Below are positions 1 to 9,849 of a stretch of 64,000 nt of DNA, piece after piece (position 1 is the first letter of the stretch; each line of letters begins with the position of its first letter). The notes under the pieces were generated by a model. That model was not told the origin of the DNA. It was given only the letters and a program-made list of their open reading frames with translations, and ran no database searches. The stretch covers positions 350,690-414,689 of the forward strand of contig CAXAMN010028928.1 in assembly GCA_963970005.1 (NCBI GenBank), in the 5' to 3' direction. Both the position numbers and the translations under genes were made by a program. The DNA comes from Durusdinium trenchii (Eukaryota; Sar; Dinophyceae; Suessiales; Symbiodiniaceae).

Positions 1-739
1 AACGTGCCCCCCTTTCCTGTCCTAGCCCCCCTGGGCGCCTCCTGATGCTAATGATGCACTATTCGCATCAATCAAATCACTCGCATCACAACACCCAAAA
101 GCCATACATGTTCAGTACTTTCTTGACCGCCTCATACCGCCTCTATTTTTTCGCTCTCCCCCACCACATTCACCAGGATCTGGGTTTGCCCTACCCTGGG
201 TGGGCCGGCTATGAAACCACCCCCACACCCTATACTCACTGCGTTCGCCCATCGACAACTCCAGCCTAGCCTATCGGCTGGCTTTCGTAATTATGTTTTT
301 TTCGTTTGCTTTGACAAATTTGACTTGCACGCCGACTTGGATGGTCTGAAGGTTTTTGAAAAGAACGACAGGGTGCAAGTGTGAAGGCAAGCAAAAAGGA
401 ATTGATGTGATGTGCATGATTGCTCCTCGGAGTACGCTGTGAATGTGAAGCGAAGGAAGTGGTCCCCCACCATGATGCCACGCCCTCCACCGGGAAAGTG
501 TGCCCAAGTGCTTCTTCAGCCTTCTGTTCAGGGGAAGCCTCATCGACACATGGTAATGTAGACCTGTGATTAATAAAGCCCCCTAGAATAATGTCTTGTT
601 TTTTCCTGCACAGATTAATAAAGGCCCCTAGAATAATGTCTTTCTTTTTTTGGAGGGGTAGTTGTAGTGGATGTTTTTTTATTGTTATAGTTTACTTTTT
701 CCCTTTTGAATTTGCTGGGATTTGCTTATCTTACAGGCT
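1..739. other. No gene recognised
   Basis: Short overlapping frames exist on both strands but none shows a domain or convincing composition. A small internal echo (the phrase ccctagaataatgtct near 580 and 625, again near 1097) suggests repeat-derived DNA. Confidence 0.4.
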
Positions 740-980
740 TTTGGATTGAGATTTCCATTAAACATTTGAAGATTTCCATTGAGATTTGATTCTTTTGGAG
801 GCTTTTGGATGGAGATTTCTATTGAAAATTTGGAGATTTCCATTGAGATTTGATGCTTTTGGAGGCTTTTGGATGGAGATGTCTATTGAAAATTTGGAGA
901 TTTCCATTGAGATTTGATGCTTTTGGAGGCTTTTGGATGGAGATTTCTATTGAAAACTTGGAGATTTGCTTTCCAAAAGT
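740..980. repeat. 64-bp tandem repeat, block 1
   Basis: The phrase TTGAGATTTGATGCTTTTGG recurs at about 779, 843 and 907, exactly 64 bases apart. Each unit contains 'ggcttttggatggagat' followed by 'ctattgaaaatttggag'. The same unit resumes beyond the N gap, so this is one array split by the assembly gap. Confidence 0.9.
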
Positions 981-1135
981 CAGTGCGCACTTTCTTTATA
1001 AAATCCCTTTTTTAAAAGTATTGAAAAACAAAAAAAATCATTCAAGCAAAGGGGGTAGTCCAGCAAGCAGCTTTCTGACATTATTTAGGGGGGGGCCCTA
1101 GAATAATGTCTAGAGATTTGAGGCTTTAAATCTTT

Positions 1136-1145
1136 NNNNNNNNNN
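1136..1145. other. Assembly gap (10 N)
   Basis: Ten N bases join two halves of the same 64-bp satellite. The phrase 'aaaagtcagtgcgcactttctttataaaatccct' occurs on both sides (near 975 and 1154), so the gap probably hides a collapsed array and its length is arbitrary. Confidence 0.95.
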
Positions 1146-1185
1146 AAGTTTCCAAAAGTCAGTGCGCACTTTCTTTATAAAATCC

Positions 1186-1556
1186 CTTATTTCCATTGAG
1201 ATTGGATGCCTTTTGATGGAGATTTCCATTAAACATTTGAAGATTTCCATTGAGATTTGATGCTTTTGGAGGCTTTTGGATGGAGATGTCTATTGAAAAT
1301 TTGAAGATTTCCATTGAGATTTGATGCTTTTAGAGGCTTTTGGATGGAGATTTCTATTAAACATTTGGAGATTCCATTGAGATTTGATGCTTTTGGAGGC
1401 TTTTGGATGGAGATTTCTATTAAAAAACTTGAGATTTCCATTGAGATTTGATGCTTTTGGAGGCTTTTGGATTGAGATTTCCATTAAACATTTGAAGATT
1501 TCCATTGAGATTTGATGCTTTTGGAGGCTTTTGGATGGAGATTTGCTTGAGATTCG
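1186..1556. repeat. 64-bp tandem repeat, block 2
   Basis: Unit starts at about 1196, 1250, 1314, 1377, 1441 and 1505, with spacing 54, 64, 63, 64 and 64. The one short unit lies next to the gap. Open frames on the minus strand here are by-products of a repeat with few stops. Confidence 0.9.
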
Positions 1557-1559
1557 ATT

Positions 1560-1722
1560 AATATTCCAGATGTCTTCAAAGTTAGGAATTCTTATTTCTT
1601 TTTAATTTAATATTGCCAGAGGTCTTCAAAGTTAGGAATTCTTATTTCCTTTTAATTTAATATTGCCAGAGGTCTTCAAAGTTAGGAATTCTTATTTCCT
1701 TTTAATTTAATATTGCCAGAGT
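1560..1722. repeat. 50-bp AT-rich tandem repeat, three units
   Basis: Three consecutive units contain TTAGGAATTCTTATTTCCTT and then 'aatattgccagaggtcttcaaag'. The units are nearly identical, so the array is young. Confidence 0.9.
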
Positions 1723-1810
1723 AGCTCCAGAGGTAGCTAGCTAACGATTCCTTATTTAATTATCAACTGATTGATTTTCTTATACATTATTTTGGAGGCC
1801 CTGGTTGTTG

Positions 1811-1835
1811 AGGGGGGGGGGGGCCGGGGGGGGGG
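1811..1835. other. G-run (12 G, CC, 10 G)
   Basis: Two long G runs are separated by only two C. This is G-quadruplex-capable on the plus strand and is also a site where sequencing length errors are likely. Confidence 0.8.
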
Positions 1836-1859
1836 TTGATTAATCAAGAGTCTACATTA

Positions 1860-3900
1860 GGGCCTTGAACCACAAAGGGGTGAGCTCAGGGAATATTCCC
1901 TTCAACTAGCGTGCTGTGCAATTTGCCAGCCAACCGCTGAACAAGCCGTGCCAGAATGCCAATACTCCCACATGCCAGGAGTGTCCAATCAAGGTGAGAC
2001 GGCCGCGCTCACAAGTCAAGCCTGTTTGATCCACCCTAGCGACCTTGATGACCTCACGCTGAAGAAGGTCAGGCCGTGAAGATGTCCAGCGGCTGACGAA
2101 GCTCTACACCTGTCCCCTCCCTGAAAGCAGAGCAAGAGAACCAAGAAGCTTTCTTTCTATTTCAGGGGAAACAAGAGCACGGGCAAAATGCCAGATTGCG
2201 CATCACCCCTGCGGGTGAGCCACTCAGTTACTGAAGCCGAAACACTGCAATTGAAACAGGCTCGCATATGTGCAGACTCGGGACTCACCACACTGGCCCG
2301 CAGCCTCGATGGAATCGTACGGCAGCCACGTCACTAGCTGCTCTTCCTGGGCTGGCTTGTGGTTGCTCGAATCAAGCAAGCCCTCACAGTAGGTTGATAC
2401 ACGCGCTCCATAAGAACAAATGTGCGCCGAGAATGCACAATCACTGAAAGCAGGGTCCTGCAGCATCTTCCTCTTTGGGGCAATTGGCAGACCCTGCACA
2501 CGAGATCTTTCAAGCATTTGACAAGTCGAGAACCGGCTATCGGATATGATTAGAAATTATCTTTTACGTAGATTCTTTTAGTGTCACGCAGCAGATTAGG
2601 TTTTTGCGTGGACGCGGTTCCTCAGATCAAGCGCACTTTTGTGTTGGAGATTTGATTTGATGTGATCCGCGAGTTGTGGCTGTGCAGTGTGATCGGGATA
2701 TACCACGCCACAGTTTGTCTGATCCCTGATCTCTTGTCATGCTCGTTTCTGCAACATGTTGGAGTTTGCCCGTGGGATTTCGTTCATGTTGTTGCCCCCG
2801 GGAAAAGCATTGACAGGGTTCTTCCAGCTCATAGATTATCTCCAACAAGCAAACAAAACATTGAGCATTGAGATGCTGTTAACCCGGCTCCGGCTCCGTC
2901 TGAATATGTGTATCCATGTGTATCCCTTTATCTTTTGATATCATGTCGGAAAAAAGATTGACTTCAGGTGTGCATTGGCCGCTTTGCGATGAAATGAGTG
3001 ACGCGCACGAGTGAGATTCTGCAAACCAGATCCGGACAATTTGTTTAAACATATTTAAACGCTCAAACAGAAGAGGAGGAAAAGGAAAATGAACGATTTT
3101 GCCAGCATAGACTCCAAACAGTTTCAGCAGGATTCTCTGCGCTAGTTCCTTGCATGCCAATGTGAGTGGAAATGTCTGTAAACATTAAATGTTATATATA
3201 TATATACATATTCTATAGCCTCCAGCTGTTTGAGAACAGACTGTAATAACATGTTGTAAGGGAACAAAATGATATCAAAATTGAAACGCAGCATCACCGT
3301 TGCATCCATGGCCACCAAAAGAAAACGGACAAGGCGGAGAAGACAAGGGCTCACGGCACTCGGAAAAAGCCTGGGACAAGGAGGAGAACGCACGGCCCAA
3401 TGGCGCGGTTAAGGGCTGACGGCGCGGCCGCGGCTATCCTGGCCAGCCTGCAAGAACCCCAACAGTAAACTTTTTGATTGTGGGCAAACATGGGCAAACA
3501 TGTGATTTCGGAGAAGAAATGCTGGAATACACATGGGCAATGACCTGTGCGTGAGTTTTGTTTCTGACCTGCTGTATGGGTGGAACAAAACCATAAGTAG
3601 GGCGAATAAAGAATCCGCAACTACGAGAAACACCAAAACAATGCAACCGATAAGGTAGGAGGCGCTCTGAGGAGGAAGGGCATCAAATCGCTGATGCATG
3701 TCTGGCTTATTTGGGGCTACTACTTGACAGCGGCACCGGCGAACCCTGATCACATTGGCAATCCTGTGTTTATTGGAGTCTCGAAGCGGGTGAAAGGACG
3801 AACACAAAAATGCTAGCGATTTTATTCTCTTCCTACGACATGGTTTCTATGGGAAATCGTTGATCAGTGTAGACTTGGCTATTCGTGGCTGATGTGGTGA
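1860..3900. other. No gene recognised
   Basis: I see no domain, no consistent exon chain and no long repeat. Frames of 60-130 codons occur on both strands with unremarkable composition. A short TA repeat lies at about 3193-3206. Confidence 0.35.
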
Positions 3901-3929
3901 TCTGTGGTCATTAGTTGTTATATACCTAT

Positions 3930-4062
3930 CGTTGTTTGATTTTGATGTTGATGATGTGGATGTTGTTGCAGCTGTTGGTGTTGTTGTTGTTGATGATGCT
4001 GATGTTGTTGCATCTGTTGTTGCTGTTGTTGTTGTTGTGCTGCAATTTGGATGCCCAGTGGT
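3930..4062. repeat. Trinucleotide repeat (TTG/ATG)n
   Basis: Mixed GTT, GAT and TGT triplets run for about 130 bases. They give Val/Asp-rich frames on one strand and Asn/Ile-rich frames on the other, both of which I regard as non-coding shadows. Confidence 0.7.
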
Positions 4063-4454
4063 GACTTGTCACTTCGGTGGTGCATTCGATTGTGATTGGC
4101 GTTTCTTTTTGTTCATCTTGGATGGTCGGGAACCCGTTGGCATTTGTTGGGTCGGTGCGCTTTCCTTTGATCTGCCTTCTTGCTGCTGAGTTTCCTGACC
4201 TTTGAGCCACTCATTTTGGACTTGAGAGGCGGCTGGACGAAAAGGGTCGGTATATAGTATAGTGTAGCGGATGAAAGCACCGAAGGGAAAGAAAGAATTA
4301 CAACGGCATAGACCCCAGATAGCGGGTGCATAGGTCCACAACATCAGACCAGCTCAGAATGCGCCCAATTTGCCCAACACAGACGTAAAACTGTAAGGTG
4401 GGCATGGGCCAGCCAAAGCTGCCCAAACGACATTATGACCATTGCTGCGCAACA

Positions 4455-4585
4455 CGCTGTCATGCACAATATGACAGCACGTCATCCCTGGCATGACATG
4501 ATGTCATCCCTGGCATGACATGAAGTCATCCCTGACCTGCCATGATGGCCCAGGCCTGACATGATGTCGCCCCTGGCATTACAGG
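4455..4585. repeat. ~24-bp repeat, catccctggcatgacatgatgt
   Basis: The phrase 'atgtcatccctggcatgacatg' recurs with small changes about four times. It contains the near-palindromic words TGACATGATGTCA. Confidence 0.7.
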
Positions 4586-4589
4586 AAAA

Positions 4590-4740
4590 GATCAATGTGT
4601 CAGGCACCAACACCAGCACCAGCACGGCAGCAGCAACTGCAAAACGAAAAGCCGATCCAGCACCAGCACCAGCGCGGGCAAAACAAAATGCCGATCCAGC
4701 CCCAGCACCAGCACGGCAGCAGCACCCGCAAAACCAAAAC
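4590..4740. repeat. CAG/CCA-type minisatellite
   Basis: Repeats of 'caccagcaccagcac' and a longer phrase around 'gcggcagcagcaac' and 'gccgatccagc' occur three times. The open frames on both strands follow from the triplet periodicity. Confidence 0.6.
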
Positions 4741-4899
4741 GCCGATGCATACACACACCATAGTCCAAACCCCTGTAGCCTGCAGATATCTGGGGAAAAA
4801 GAAAGGGAAATGTTTGCGGCAAGGTCATGCTGGAGCATGCAAAAATCTTGCGCATCCAACAAAAGCATGAGCAGCAACATTAGCTACACATAGGAAGTC

Positions 4900-5830
4900 A
4901 GTTGTGGGAATGAGCATGGGGAGCAAGATGCGAGTCATGGGAATGAAAAAAAGCGAGAATACAAGACGTGCCTTTCAACATGTGCGTGATATCCGTTCAA
5001 CATGTGCCTGCCTCGGGATCAACACGGGTGGTCATACTTCATCAGCAGGCGTGTTAGTTGCGCATGTAGAAAAGTTGCCTCCTTTATCATGTTGCCAGGC
5101 ACTCTTCTTTCAAGCACTGGCGGGACCTAAATGGAAGAAGGTTGTTGGTTCCAAACAGTGAGAATGTGTTCCAACGACTTGGTTCCAAATCTCCCTGTTG
5201 TGGTGCCCTTGTGGGGAGCTAGCTCTTGTTATAATCGGTTCTAGATTTCCCTGCACAGGGACCCCTCAGAAGAATTGACTGCTGAACTCGTGTGTCAACT
5301 CTTTTGCAAGAGGCTTCTGCTCCAAGCGCATGATGGTGGGACCTCTGTGGAAAAGCGTCGTGCTTTCAAGCCCATGAGAACTAGCCTAGCTGCTCTCTGA
5401 CGAAGAGGCTCGCCATTAAGCTGAGCAGCTTCCAGCTCACGCCAGGCAGGCAGCTGCCTCCCCACTTTGCGGGGTGCAGCTGCTACCACCACAGCCATCT
5501 CTTGTAGCCAAAACTTTCCACCAAAACCAGATAAAACCAGAGTTGATTCATACATGCAGAACTGAACAAAAAGAATTGAGCCACGCAGTTGGAAGGGATA
5601 TGATGATGATGGATTAACAGTAAATGAAGGATTAACAGTTTAACACCTGTGTTACTGTCAATCACAATTGACTCTTGTATTTACTCCAAATCATGGAATG
5701 AACATGAGCGGGAGCACGCACGACAAAGAGCGTGAGGACGAAGATGAGGCTCAGGAGAAATCATGCTGAGCAGGGCGATGGGTAAGAATGAAGTAGATAA
5801 CGGTTTTAACCTGGAGACGGATGAAGCTAC
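4900..5830. other. No gene recognised; 3' continuation of the gene below may lie here
   Basis: I could not extend the CC2D2A-like exon chain past 5831 with confidence. No other coding signal stands out. Confidence 0.3.
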
Positions 5831-7985
5831 CTGGACCTTTGTGATGATCATCATACCACAAGGATCCTTTGCATGCGAGCTCAAGCAGATTCCCAAATAC
5901 AGAATCCAGCTTGAAGCAAGGTTTTGTGTGTTGGAATGCTACTACCAAAAGCTGCATGGGAAAGGGCCATGAAACAGGCCGTGTCAGGATGCATTTGCTC
6001 ACCAGGTGTTGTCTACCAGCCTCACGCTGCTCGATGAGCTCACGCTTCAGGCGTTCACGGCCCGGCTCTTCGTCTTTTTTCTTTGCCTTGTCTGATCTTG
6101 TCTTTGGCTTTGGCCTGGATGGCTGTGACGCACGCGAACAGGATCACTCCTACACTCACATGACAAGGATAAGCTCATTTGCAGTAACTGAACTGCTTAC
6201 CAACAGTGCTTCTGAGACCCCAGCATACGCCCTACAGTTGGCAAGCTTTCCATATCTTCCAAATGCACTCTGCAATCTTCAGCCTCTCCTGGTGCTCAGG
6301 ATGCTAACTACAGCACAATAGCCTGTGCAAAATGTTTGTCCTTTCGTTATGGTCATCATCCACGCACCTTCCCACTGCTGGCGTTCTATGTCTGCATCGT
6401 CATCTTGTTCTTCTTCCTCTTTTTCTTCCTGGCCGACCCAGACAGCATCATGCAAGTCTGGACTCTACAATTATCGGAACAATTGAGCAACTTGCAGGCC
6501 TTCACCGCGAGTTGTTCCAGCTTCTTCTTCTTCACCTTTCTTGGATCATATCGATTAGGAAGGTGAAAAATCTGTCTGCTGCAAGGCTCCCAAAAGGTGA
6601 CCCATCCATTTTCGCGTGTCATAACCCATGTATGCTCAATCAGTTGATCTGACTTCTCCATAGTTGCCAGCGGATCTTTTGAGTATACGGTGCCTTTCAC
6701 CACATACGCATCTTCTTTGCAACCCAGAAGGAGGGAGCACAGCAAGACTGAATGATCTTGAGGAGCTCCCTTTCGTCTGGCAAGAACATACTCAGGGTCT
6801 TTCCAGCCGTCACTTGGAATTAGACCAATGCGAGCTTGACGCTGAGTAATCTCAAAAGACAAGCAATGTACCCATTCCAACAGCTTTGCCGGAAAACTCC
6901 ACTCCTCTGGAATGATAATGGGGGACACGAATGCCATCAAAGGAGTCTCTATCCTTGTCAAAGGATGCAAGCCAATGCAAGGAAATCGTCTCAAAGAATC
7001 TGCCGTCTGCATCATGTTCTCCTCTTTTGGCTTCTTGGCGCCTATGGAATCCGGAAATGGCAGCGCATAGTCTTCAGCCTTCTGCATGTTCCGAGAATTC
7101 CACTCCTCTTCCTTCTTGGCCCAAACCGATTCAGCGTCGACCTCCTGCACTTCATCCTCAAATCTCAGAGTTTCAGCCCAGTCCGGGTAGAAATAAGCTT
7201 CAAAGTGAATCAGCGCAGCATCCTTGTTCGCCAAAGCTGATTGGCCAAGCTTGCTGCCATCATAGACACGCACCGATCTGGGCTCTTCATACCACTGATT
7301 GTGTTTTTCTTGCTTTGCCTCGAACTCATTCTCATCCTCATCATCTTTCTTCTCAGCCGCCAAGGGACCCAACAGGGTTCGTTTCTGCGTTGCTCGTACA
7401 TTGAGAATATCTCCCAGTGTGACTTGGCACCCACCCAGGCAGTCAGCGGATGTCACATCATCGTCCCACACCTGTATCTGAATATGGCCTTTGCTGGTCA
7501 GCTCGTACTTTAAAATGCTGTCTTGATACTTCTTTTCAGCCTTGGTGAAGGAATCACATTCATACTCAAACAAAATGATATGTTGATTGAACACCTTTAT
7601 CCAGCATTTGCAACTGGGAGCCTTTGAACCCATGCGGAGCTCGGGGAAGACCACCTCATGCATATGCTCATAAAAGAAATAGAGACACAAGGTCTTGGAG
7701 TTCAGCTTTGGTGTTTAGTTGGCCATGCGGCCACCACTTGTCAAAGTCATCCTACGTACTGCACTGCTATTGAATTCTATATGTCTTAGCGCTGAGTATT
7801 CGTCCCCTTGCTATCTTCAGTGGTGGATCGCAAAATGTGTTTCCATTGATTTCCTTCATTTGCCGCTGCGGTCGAGCTGCCCTCACCGGAAAATAGAAGC
7901 TCTGGTTGAAGACCGGGCGTAAGGATTGCTTCACTACAGGCGACAGCATGACCATGTTGTCCCAAGTGCATCTCAGGTATGGATC
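5831..7985 (-). CDS. C2-domain plus transglutaminase-like protein (CC2D2A-like), six consecutive exons
   Basis: Six exons chain with matching phases, in transcription order: 7985-7887, 7705-6506, 6464-6368, 6288-6201, 6114-6003 and 5951-5831. All introns are GT-AG. The first exon begins DPYLRCTWDN and carries KQSLRPVFNQSFYFP, typical C2 strands. The 1200-nt second exon has a C2-like stretch (IQIQVWDDD), a charged linker, then a transglutaminase-like segment at about residues 305-385 with DHSVLLC, HTWVMTRENGW and WEPCS. The same layout and wording (a WNPCSG-type motif) is known from CC2D2A, a scaffold of the ciliary transition zone, so I infer a basal-body or ciliary role. The usual catalytic Cys/Asp positions of true transglutaminases are not kept, which fits a structural protein. 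Acidic and basic low-complexity exons follow. The intron at 6465-6505 is only 41 nt. The 3' end is not resolved. CEP76, which has the same fold pair, is the main alternative. Confidence 0.7.
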
Positions 7986-8082
7986 CTTAGATCTACGTAA
8001 CTGCTACATGTTGATACATGTTGGCATGATTTGGGCGCGAGGTCAAACCAGAATGATACGATCTATGATTGTAAACCATCAC

Positions 8083-8187
8083 CAGCCTAAGATTCAGAGC
8101 TTCCAGTATCAAAGTCTGCAACTGGTAGGGCTTCACATTTCTTGACACCTCAACATGCAATGGCACATGTTGCGAGGGCAAGCTCAA
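8083..8187 (-). CDS. Upstream exon of the C2 gene (first C2 strand)
   Basis: The frame contains VEVSRNVKPYQLQTLILEAL and then NLRL before a GTGATG donor at 8082. It joins in phase to the DPYLRC exon at 7985, giving the usual C2 order: hydrophobic strand, loop, then DPY. The acceptor side is not settled; candidates lie near 8165-8187. Confidence 0.5.
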
Positions 8188-8503
8188 AAAGCTGCACTTC
8201 TTGCTTTCGGGCGACGGACCACCAAATAGCGTTCGTACGGGTTCAAGTGGGATACCTTCAAGACTTCATCATAGGAAGCCCGAGAGAATCACGAGCAACG
8301 TACCAATTTCAATCAAGGAGCTGTAGTTGCAGTCTTGAGCTGCTCTGGACGATTGGTGCGAAAGTCCAGCTCGGGTTCCTCCACTGCTCAAAAGAATGTG
8401 GTGAGTTGCAGCGGTAAGCAACAAAATTGCACACTGGACCCTAATATGAAGGAAATATAAACGGAGGGTTGGAAGGCATGAGGTTGAAAAAACTTCAGGA
8501 CCA

Positions 8504-8788
8504 CTAGCCAATGGCCTGTGCAAAGCTACTATCATTGGATTTGGTCGCCTTCATGCCCTTCGAGCGCAGGATGCATTTCACATTGCCGTTGATGTCGCCA
8601 ACAATGTATCTTTCATAATCTGGAGTGAACCGCTTGACCTCGGTGGTGCGTAAATCAAAAGGCATCGCAATTCTCAGAATGCTGTGCTGTAGCACATCTC
8701 GACAAGCTGACGCTCTGACTTTGCCCTGAAAGACCGACATGTCCAACACCTCAACACTCAGCCAATTCGATGCCGGGACTCCCCTCAC
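8504..8788 (-). CDS. Probable further upstream exon of the same C2 gene
   Basis: An open stretch with good coding composition contains LSVEVLDMSVFQGKVRASA and FTPDYERYIVGDINGNVKC. It lies upstream on the same strand and at a sensible distance. The exact splice sites are not clear. A neighbouring frame at about 8210-8300 (SHLNPYERYLVVRRPKAR) may be a small exon between this one and the exon at 8083. Confidence 0.45.
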   Translation of the reverse strand: MRGVPASNWLSVEVLDMSVFQGKVRASACRDVLQHSILRIAMPFDLRTTEVKRFTPDYERYIVGDINGNVKCILRSKGMKATKSNDSSFAQAIG

Positions 8789-9345
8789 AAATATATACTT
8801 TCAGAAAAACTTCGCAAGCAAGCTTAGGGACTGGGTGCGTGAAAGGGGAACTTCTTAGAGACTTAGAGACTTCGCAAGACTTCTCACAGACTTCGTTGCA
8901 AAAGTCTGACACGCGAAGACACAGATGTCAGGTTCAGCAAGCAGCGGCCCAGCACTCTGTGTGGCGCCGGGGCATGTTTCTCCATCTTGGCGATAGTCCT
9001 TCAGCACATAAATGGCAAACTGACACAAATGGTAGGACTGTAGTATACGAAATCTGACACACAAAAATTAGGCACCAAGAAACGCGTTGTTGGCTAGAAA
9101 GGTTGGCGGTTTGCCCGTCAGGACGGAGACAATGAAGTATGAATTCTGCAAGTGGGTCCGAGTCCCACGGAAGACAAATTTGCCACAGTTTGGCCAGAAA
9201 AATCGCCCGTCTTGCTGATTCCATTCCTTAGCCATGCGCGTCACTGTGGCTCAAACTGCACATGCATTTCAGTTCAGACACCAGCTCCAATGGTTAGTAG
9301 GGCATGGAGGCTATGTTCACTTCCTAAGTCCTTACAGAATCTGCC

Positions 9346-9440
9346 TTTTACAGGGTCAGCCTAAGTAAGTAGTCTAACCCCTGTAGCGGCCGTTAAGCTA
9401 CCTTTTCACTTTATGTTTGCTTGTGATGATTTTCAACAAC
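9346..9440 (+). repeat. Dispersed repeat, left copy
   Basis: Starts TTTTACAGGGTCAGCCTA and includes GCGGCCGTTAAGCTACCTTT, ending in 'gtgatgattttcaaca'. A diverged direct copy lies at 15553-15670, so the two bracket about 6.1 kb of decayed coding DNA. Confidence 0.75.
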
Positions 9441-9849
9441 CCCCCTTACAAGGAGATCACTAAAGCGGAAAGTGTCGGGAAACAAATTCAAGCCACGCGG
9501 TAATACTCAGAAAATCGCTTCATCAAGCTCACGCGTGTATCTATACAAGGAGAACGTGGCGACCCTAATATACAGCCTAGTGGTTTGGTCACGGCATGTA
9601 GTTGCACACGCTGATCCTAACGCACTACCGAGTACTGTAGTGATTGACAGTTCCCTCTCCGACTAACCAGCATTCGTTTAGGAATGCAGTCATGCAGTGA
9701 AACAATGATGGGAAACATCATCTCACTGCGCGTCAGACCGTGAACTGGTCTCAAAACTCATGCTGTAGGTAAGGAATACCATCTAAGGTAGCTATGAAAA
9801 CTATTTTTCATAACGATGTAAAACTTTAAAGCCGAACCTATTTGTCCAG

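Noticed and set aside
3926..4210. Asn/Ile-rich and Asp/Val-rich ORFs on opposite strands
   Set aside because: Both arise from a short trinucleotide repeat.
5763..5972. Plus-strand 69-codon ORF with good composition
   Set aside because: It is antisense to a phase-consistent exon (5951-5831) of the CC2D2A-like gene.
6386..6464. Last 30 residues of the 434-codon frame (Cys/Lys-rich)
   Set aside because: The exon chain leaves this frame through the 41-nt intron; the tail is out of frame.
9140..9180. tRNA-like T-arm (GTGGGTCCGAGTCCCAC)
   Set aside because: No acceptor stem, D-arm or anticodon arm could be placed upstream.
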